Assembly (NCBI GenBank): GCA_014529385.2 | Contig: CM043963.1 | Location: forward strand, 7,117,001 to 7,181,000 | Reading direction: 5' to 3' | Length of the DNA: 64,000 nucleotides | Source of the DNA: Adiantum capillus-veneris | Taxonomy: Eukaryota > Streptophyta > Polypodiopsida > Polypodiales > Pteridaceae | In this document: positions 57,154-64,000 of the stretch, piece by piece | Position numbering within the stretch: position 1 is the stretch's first letter | How the letters are laid out: each line of letters opens with the position of its first letter | Translations under genes and position numbers: made by a program | Notes under the pieces: model-generated | What the model was told of the DNA's origin: nothing | Seen by the model: only the letters and a program-made list of their open reading frames with translations | The model's database searches: none

Positions 57154-59592
57154 CATGGCTGACAACACCACATATGTGTTCAAGATGTTTGCTGAAGACT
57201 GGTTGGATGGGGACAATTACCCTATGTGGGCTTATATGATGCAACATGTTCTTGTGTCAAAGGGCGTCTGGAATATTGTGCAAGGCATTGATGTACGTCC
57301 TGGTTTTGAGGATGTAGGCGATGTTGACGATGTTGTTGCAGGTCTTGCTACAAGGATTGTTGCATCTGGGCTTTTGTGCCGTGGGTTGTATAAGATCACT
57401 TTGTATGACAAGTGTGGACAAAATTTTGCAACTGTAGTTACAGATTCAAGGGCTATTTCAGATGCAAAACTTTGCATGCACATTTTGGTCATCTGAATTT
57501 TGCTAGTTTGCTGGGTTTGAAATCTGATATGGTTGCTTCTTTGCGGCCCCTTGAAGCACCTCTCAAACATGTTTGTGAAGGATGTATTTTGGGTAAGATG
57601 CAGCGTTCGAAGTTTCCAAAGGATGGTTTTGTTAGGGACACGTGCAAGTTGCAGCTTGTGCATAGTGATGTTTATGGGCCCATACAAACTCCGTCCTTGG
57701 GCAATTACCTTTACTTCATGACTTTCATCGATGATTACTCCAGGCATGCATGGGTATTTCCCCTTAAAGCGAGGTTCGAAGTTTTTATGTGCTTCAAATA
57801 ATTTTTGGCTATGGCTGAAAATGTCTTGAAATGTACTATGGGCAACCTCCATTCCGATCGAGGGGGGGAGTATATGTCTCATGTATTTAATGCATTTCTG
57901 GCTAGTTGTGGGGTAAAACACCAATGTAAAATGCCTTATACACTTGAGCAAAATGGTGTTGCTGAGAGGAAAAACAGGTCACTTATGAAAATGGCACAAT
58001 GTATGGTCAAAAGTCAAGCTTTGCCGCATTCTTTTGGCCTTGAGGCCATCATGTGTGCCACTTATGTACTAAACAGGTGTTCTACAAAAGCTTTGTAGTC
58101 TATTACTTTATATGAAGCATGGCATGATAGAAATCCTTCTATTGAGCACATGCGTGTTTGTGGCTATTTGGCATATGCTTTGGTGCCACAAACACATCGC
58201 AGAAAATTGGATGATAAGGCTGTCAAATGTGTTTTTGTTGGTTATAGTGCTGAAAGCAAAGGTTACAGGTTGTATCATCCACAAACAAAGCGTTTCTGGT
58301 TTCATAGAATGTAGTGTTTGTGGAAGATTCTGTTCAGCCCTTGTTGTCATGTACTAGAGACAATAATGTAAGCTCACACGACATTTATGACACTTTGTTG
58401 CCTCTTTTTAGTGGTGGAAGTTCGAATGTAAATTCAAATGAGGAAAATGTACAATCTTTGTGGGTTTCTGAAAATGTTATAGATCAGCCTATTACTCATG
58501 CAGATATACATGATATACATTATATAATTGATGAGGAAAGGGCTAAAAATGAGCAGGCTAGAGGTATGCCAAAATGGCTGGTGCATACATTGTGTGACAG
58601 TAAATTGGAGGCACCTTTGTCTAGTCGTACTCATTCAGGATCTCACCATGCATCTTATGCATCAGATTGTTATGATTTGGCTGTGTCTAGCTTACATGAT
58701 GTTGAGGAACCTCTCTCTTATGATGAAGCACATAATTCAAAAAATTGGATGGCTATGATGCAATCATGATATGATGCACTTATAGAGAATGACACATGGA
58801 CTTTATGTGATTTGCCTCCTAGCAAAAAGGCCATTGGTACAAAGTGGGTTTACAAGTTAAAAAGCAAGCCAAATGGTGAGGTTGATCGCCATACGGCTTG
58901 ACTTGTTGCAAAAGGCTATGCACAACAAAAAGGCATAAATTATGAAGAAACTTTTGCTCCCACTTATTGTATGACTATTGTGCATTTTCTATGTGCATTG
59001 ACAGTTCATTTTGGTCGGGATGTGCATCAATCAAACATTGTTACTGCTTTCTTGAATGGTGACATATTCGAGGAAGTTTATGTAACACAGCCTTGCGGTT
59101 TTGTCAAGAAAGGACAAGAGGACAAAGTGTGCAGATGTAAGAAGGCTTTGTATGGGTTGAAGCAGTCTCCTCGTGCTTGGTATGAGAAGGCTGACACTCA
59201 TTTGGTCAAACGAGGCTTTCGTAACAATCCAACAGAAAGCACATTGTATGTAAAGCATGAGGGCGATGTACTTATCATTGTTGTTCTTTATGTGGATGAT
59301 TTGCTAATCACTAGTCCCAATGAGGCACATATTGGTGAATTTAAGGCTGATTTAAATGCTACTTTCAAGATGAAAGGTTTGGGGCGTTGTAGCATTACTT
59401 GGGCATACAATTTAAGCAGTGTGATGGTGGTATTGCCTTGTGTCAAAAAAGTCACATAGAGACATTGCTATGTAAGTTTGGACTTGAGGATTGCAAACCT
59501 ATTGCCACTCCTTTGGAAACAGGTTTGAAGTTGACTCTACATGATGCTAGCGATCCTCCTGATGTCACTCTTTACCAAACTGCTATTGGATG
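57154..59592 (+). pseudogene. Copy 4 gag-pol with gag-to-integrase deletion
   Basis: ATG at 57154 opens MADNTTYVFKMFAEDWLDGD. After about 70 gag residues (GLATRI near 57355), the frame jumps into the region just before integrase (VASGLLCRGLYK), so most of gag, the knuckle and the protease active site are deleted. Integrase continues (TFIDDYSRHAW, QNGVAERKNRS, 57500-58098), then the linker and RT (58314-59459) with TAFLNGDI, YGLKQSPRAWY and LYVDDLLI. A frameshift near 59390 follows. The gene is cut at 59592 by copy 5 within the phrase AIGC and resumes at 61943. Confidence 0.88.
59588..59592. other. Target site duplication (left) of copy 5, GGATG
   Basis: GGATG recurs at 61943-61947. The copy 4 reading continues as GCLIYVCNTR across the insertion when one repeat is ignored. 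Confidence 0.92.
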
Positions 59593-59815
59593 TGTTACCA
59601 TATACATGTGGTAGTGATGTGTGTGAACACACTAGGACCGCTGGGGCATTTTTCCCCTCTTTAGGAGGTTTTTTCTCCCGAGCATTGTATATACGCCCAT
59701 CACTCTAGGGCTATCTATCTTTCCATTGCATACTAAGGAACACACTCTCTATTGTGTGCCTTGAGCTTCCTTCGTCTTCTCCAAGCTGTGTGCCCTCTGC
59801 ACCCTAATTCCAACA
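59593..59815 (+). repeat. 5' LTR of copy 5
   Basis: It begins TGTTACCAT and ends CCAACA. Confidence 0.92.
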
Positions 59816-59817
59816 AT

Positions 59818-59829
59818 TGGTATCAGAGA
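59818..59829 (+). other. Primer-binding site of copy 5
   Basis: TGGTATCAGAGA, one mismatch from the initiator-Met tRNA complement. Confidence 0.85.
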
Positions 59830-60140
59830 AGGTTGCGTCGTCCCGAGCTTAGTCGCAAGTTGCTCCAGCACACGCCTAGTCACTTTCTCCAATTTCAGTG
59901 AGCTTTGGCAAACATTCGTAGGTCTGCTCAGATTTTTGATTTGGACTCATTTCGGCCTCCGTTTCCACTACGGGCAGATTGAACAGGCTATTTTGTCAAT
60001 TTGTGTATAATTTTTGTCAGTACCGTTTTCTGCATAACAGGTGCCTTACAGTCTTCTACGGTTGTGCGATATAGCACGTGTTGTTCCCGCTCCATTTCTC
60101 CTATTTTCGGGTAGTTTTCACATCAGGTGCAGCAATTACC

Positions 60141-61641
60141 ATGGCTGACAACAACAACACAGATGTGTGCAAGATGTTTGCTGCTGAGGACAGGTTAGAT
60201 GGGGACAACTACCCTATGTGGGCTTATATGACGCAACATGTTCTTGTGTCAAAGGGCGTCTGGAATATTGTGCAGGGCATTGATGTACGTTCTGGTTCTG
60301 AGGATGCATGCGATGTTGAGGATGTTGCAGGTCTTGCTGCTATTAGAGTTGTTTTGCCTACTTACGGCAGAACAAGCTCGTTGGGATGTAAAGGATGTGC
60401 AGGCTCATGCATTGAATGCATTGTCTATGAAGCGCACCCTTGTTCCTCACATTCGTTCAGCAAAATCTGCAAAACAAGCTTGGGATATTTTGGTTGGTCT
60501 TTATACAAGTCGCAATGAGGCTAAAATTGCTTTGCTGCGTAAAGAGCTGGAGTCGAAGATTATGCAGGTGAAGTCATTTCAGATAGGTCAATGAGCAACT
60601 TATTTCTGCAGGTGAAGTCATTTCAGATAGGTCCCTTGTGCAGACTGTCCTTTATGCCTTACTAGATTCTCATTGTGGTTCTTTATGTCGATGATTTGCT
60701 GATCACTGGACCAAATGAGAGACATATTGCTGAATTTAAGGCTGATTTGAATGCTACTTTCAAGATGAAAGATTTGGGGCTGTTGCATCATTACTTGGGT
60801 ATACAGTTTAAGCAATGTGATGGTGGTATTGCCTTGTGTCAGAAAAGTTACATAGAGACATTGCTATGTAAGTTTGGACTTTAGGATTGCAAACTTATTG
60901 CCACTCCCATGGAAACAGGTTTGAAGTTGAGTCTACATGATGTTGGCGATCTTGCTGATGTCACTCTTTACCAAACTGATGTTGGCTGCCTCATTTATGT
61001 ATGCAACACGAGGCCAGATATTCAGTTTGCAGTCTCACAGGTCAGCAGATTTATGCATATCCCAAGGTGTAAGCATTGGCAGGCTGTCAAGAGGATTTTC
61101 CGCCACTTTAGTGGAACTTTACATCTTGGCTTGTTTTATCCCAAGGGGGGGATCATTGCCGCCAGACTTACATGCTTTTTCGGACTCAGATTGGGCTGGT
61201 TGTTTTGACACTCGAGTGTCCACAAGTGGTTTTTGTTTCATGCTTGGTAGTTAATGTATATCATGGTTGAGCAAGGAGCAACCTACTATGGCCACTTCGA
61301 GTTGTGAGGCTGAGTACAGGGCAGTCTTCACAGCTACGGTTGAGTGTGTATGGCTCAGACGCCTTATGGATGATTTGGGTGTTGGACAGGACACTGCCAA
61401 CACTATTTACACTGACAGTCAGAGCACATTGGTAGTTGCGAGGAACCCAGTTTTTCATGCTCGCACAAAGCACATTGAGGTGCATTACCACCATGTCATG
61501 GAGAGGCTCTCAACAGGAGAGATCAGCTTGGCTTATGTGCCAACACAGGACAACCTTGCAGACCTCTTCACAAAGGCATTGTCTTGTGAGAAGCTTGAAG
61601 CTTTTCGCAAAGCTTTGGGCTTACTCCCCTTTGTGGACTAA
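60141..61641 (+). pseudogene. Copy 5 gag fused to RT-RNase H
   Basis: ATG at 60141 opens MADNNNTDVCKMFAAEDRLD. Small indels shift the frame near 60355. Near 60566-60635 a direct repeat of 'caggtgaagtcatttcagata' occurs. At about 60665 the gag sequence (ALLDS) joins RT at LIVVLYVDDLLITG, which keeps the catalytic YVDD but lacks upstream RT. RNase H follows: TSSCEAEYRAVFTATVECVW, YTDSQSTLVVARNPV, DLFTKALSCEK, ending LLPFVD at 61641. The product could not make cDNA. Confidence 0.88.
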
Positions 61642-61715
61642 TCATGTCCTAAGGGCATGGCACTTCCCTTTACTCATGTGCTAGCTCTCGTTCACCGCAT
61701 CACTCCAGGGGGATT

Positions 61716-61942
61716 TGTTTACCATATACATGTGGTAGTGATGTGTGTGAACACACTAGGACCGCCGGGGCATTTTTCCCTCTTTAGGAGGTTTTCCCCC
61801 CCGAGCATTGTATATACGCCCATCACTCTAGGGCTATCTATCTTTCCATCGCATACTAAGGAACACACTCTCTATTGTGTGCCTTGATCTTGCTTTGTCT
61901 TCTCCAAGCTGTGTGCGTTTCTCTGCAACCCTAAATGCAACA
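61716..61942 (+). repeat. 3' LTR of copy 5
   Basis: It begins TGTTTACCAT (one extra T) and ends TGCAACA. A purine tract CCAGGGGGATT precedes it. Confidence 0.92.
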
Positions 61943-62572
61943 GGATGCCTCATTTATGTATGCAACACGAGGCTGGACATTCAATTTGCAGTCTCACAGG
62001 TCAGTAGATTTATGCATAGCCCAAGTCTAAGCATTGGCAGGATGTCAAGAGGATTTTTTGATATCTTAGTGGCACTTTCCATCTCGGCTTGTTTTATCCC
62101 AAGGGGGGATCATTGCCGCCAGACTTACATGCTTTTTCAGACTTAGATTGGGCTGGTTGTTTTGACACACAAGTGTCCACAAGTGGTTTTTGTTTCATGC
62201 TTGGCAGTTTATGTATATCATGGTTGAGCAAGAAGCAACCACTGTGGCCACTTCGAGTTGTGAGGCTGAGTACATGGCAGTCTTCACAGCTACGGTTGAC
62301 TATGTATGGCTCTGACGCCTTATGACTTATTTGGGTGTTGGACATGACACTACCAACACTATCTACACTGACAGTCAAAGAGCATTGGTAGTTGCAAGGA
62401 ACCCAGTTTTTCATGCTCACACAAAGCACATTGAGGTGCATTACCACTATGTCAGGGAGAGGCATATGTACCAACACAAGACAACCTTGCAGATCTTTTC
62501 ACAAAGGCATTGTCTCGTGAGAAGTTCAAAGCTTTCGGCAAAGCTTTGGGCTTACTCCCCTTTGTGGACTGA
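61943..62572 (+). pseudogene. Copy 4 RT end and RNase H (after copy 5)
   Basis: Continuation of copy 4: GCLIYVCNTRLDIQFAVSQV, the RNase H pieces (ISWLSKKQP, IYTDSQRALVVARNPV) and the C-terminus ending LLPFVD at about 62572. Several frameshifts and one 20-odd-base deletion in the 'ERLSTGEI' region are present. Confidence 0.85.
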
Positions 62573-62647
62573 TCATGTCCTCAGAGCATGGCACTTCCCT
62601 TTACTCACGTGGCAGCTCTTGTTCATTGCATCACTCTATGGGGGATT

Positions 62648-62875
62648 TGTTACCATATACATGTGGTAGTGATGTTTGTGAACATACTAGGACCACCAGG
62701 ATATTTTTTCCCTCTTTAGGAGGTTTTTTCCCCCGTGCATTATATATACGCACATTTCATTCTAGGGGTATCTATCTTTCATTGCACACTAAGTAACACA
62801 CTCTCAATTCTGTGCCTTGAGCTTCCTTCGTGTTCTCCATGCTGTGTGTGTCTCTCTACAACCCTAATTCCAACA
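62648..62875 (+). repeat. 3' LTR of copy 4
   Basis: It begins TGTTACCAT and ends CCAACA; the AGTAG duplication follows. Confidence 0.92.
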
Positions 62876-64000
62876 AGTAGCTCCCATGACTGACGAACTC
62901 ATAGGAAAGTGAAAAAACTTTGAGTGCGAGGAAAATCAAAAGAAAAGTATGCAAAAACTTAAAGTAGCTAGTAATTTTGTGGTTGAAACATATGCTAGTA
63001 GTTTTGTTGTAGGTGTATTTCTAACAAGAATGAAGCAACAATGGGTGCTTTAGAAGATTCAAGTGGAAGAAATTTTCCATAGATAATGGATATTTACTGT
63101 GCAAAGATAGGGTATGTGTACCAAATATGGAAAGACTAGGTGTGAGATACTCTATGAGTGTCATGATAGTCCAAGTGCAGGGCACCCAAATGTAAATAGA
63201 CTAGTAGTTTTGTTAAGAGGTAGTTTTATTCTTCTTGAATGTATAAGTACATCCTGAATGCCACATCAATAAGGATATAAGGCTTAATATGGGAGGATTA
63301 CTCCATCCATTAGATATTCCTTCAGGGAAATGGGAGAGTATTCCATGAAATTTATATTTGGATTACCTAAAACATAGAGGGGACACAACTTTGTCTGGTT
63401 ACAACTATGTCTGGGTAATAGTGGATGGATTAACCAAAATGACTAAGTTTATTCTAACTAAATGTGATGTTAAAAATCCTAAATTGGCTAGATTATTTGT
63501 GGAAAATATCTATCGGCTATATGCTTCACCACCAGACATTGTGTCAGATAGAGAAACAAAATTCAATAGCCATTTTTGGATAGCTATGTTTAAGAGGTTG
63601 GATACTAAACTAAGGATGAGTAAAGCCGAGCATCCTCAAATGGATGGTCAAACTGAAAGGGTTAATCAAATTCTGGAATTCATGCTAAGAGCATATGTAA
63701 GTAAATAACAAACTAATTGGGAAGAGTATTTACCTATACTAGAGTTTGCATATAATAGTGCCAATCATTCTTCCACTAGATATAGTCCATTTATGTTAAT
63801 GAATGGGTTTCCGCCTAGAGCTCCATATGCAATAGGATTGCAAAAGGAAAAGGTTCAAGCAGCTAAAGACTTGTTAGAAGATATGAATGACATGCTTAAA
63901 CTTGCTAAAAACAATATTAAGAGGGCTCAACATAGAGCAAGGACATATAGTGATTTTCATAGAAGGCCTCTTGTCTTTGAAGAAGGGGAACAAGACTATT
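62876..64000 (+). pseudogene. Ty3/gypsy RNase H remnants and integrase (continues beyond the window)
   Basis: After the AGTAG duplication the Ty3 RT phrase resumes (APMTDEL). RNase H is mostly deleted. The integrase core has YNYVWVIVDGLTKMTKFI (catalytic Asp), IVSDRETKFNSHFW (second Asp) and HPQMDGQTERVNQILE (catalytic Glu) in the frame 63358-63708. After a stop, WEEYLPILEFAYNSANHSST and SPFMLMNGFPPRAP follow to the window end. The DDE residues are intact. The element's 3' end and LTR are outside the window. Confidence 0.85.

Larger units (their letters stand above)
59593..61942 (+). mobile_element. Ty1/copia family A, copy 5 (internally deleted, inserted in copy 4)
   Basis: A 2.35-kb element with LTRs at 59593-59815 and 61716-61942. 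The LTRs share private variants ('cccgagcattg', 'gcatactaaggaac'), so they belong together. The primer-binding site has one mismatch. Gag is joined directly to RT, removing protease, integrase and the RT N-terminus. It is a young nested derivative, because its LTRs differ little apart from small indels. Confidence 0.93.
56552..62875 (+). mobile_element. Ty1/copia family A, copy 4 (inserted in the Ty3 RT, itself interrupted by copy 5)
   Basis: LTRs lie at 56552-56789 and 62648-62875. The two share features not found in other copies, such as 'catttcattctagg' and 'ctctcaatt', supporting that they are a pair. The primer-binding site is exact. Without copy 5 the element is about 3.97 kb: gag and the protease region are fused by deletion. 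AGTAG duplicates flank it, and the Ty3 RT frame reads on across it. Confidence 0.93.

Overview
This is a repeat-dominated piece of a nuclear land-plant genome. Plant origin is indicated by a multi-exon gene for a plastid-type ferroportin (minus strand, 1.3-4.3 kb) and by several Ty1/copia LTR retrotransposons whose primer-binding sites read TGGTATCAGAGC, the sequence that pairs with initiator-Met tRNA in plant copia elements. The divergence of the ferroportin, the density of long (CT)n/(CA)n microsatellites and the type of transposase relic at 16-18.6 kb hint at a non-angiosperm such as a fern, but that is only a guess.

Layout. 0-4.4 kb: a ferroportin gene with nine recognisable exons; its second half is either lost or lies left of the window. 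5.2-6.4 kb: a Ty3/gypsy gag-protease relic. 6.9-7.5 kb: microsatellites and a duplicated poly-G block. 7.9-15.3 kb: a decayed Ty3 element split by copia family A copy 1 (minus). 16.2-18.6 kb: a decayed DDE-transposase-like gene (minus). 20.6-28.2 kb: a composite of two family A copies in opposite orientation, bounded by the 5-bp target duplication CTAGA. 28.2-35.4 kb: an AT-rich gene-poor block with two satellite arrays, a ~143-bp unit with an inverted repeat and an alternating A/B unit around a palindrome. 35.9-39.6 kb: a short copia family B element with an intact gag-protease reading frame and almost no pol. 39.9-44.6 kb: a broken minus-strand polyprotein that I cannot place in a known family. 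45.7-46.6 kb: a family A fragment that runs into a ~295-bp tandem array. 47.0-52.5 kb: a nearly intact copia family C element inserted in that array (target duplication ATTTT). 54.6-64.0 kb: a Ty3/gypsy element interrupted by family A copy 4, itself interrupted by family A copy 5, each with its own target duplication (AGTAG and GGATG).

No host operon or pathway is visible. Apart from ferroportin, the window records successive retrotransposon insertions, deletions and local tandem amplification. No RNA genes or CRISPR arrays were seen. All family assignments come from reading motifs by eye; no searches were run. Exon boundaries, LTR ends and target duplications were read base by base.
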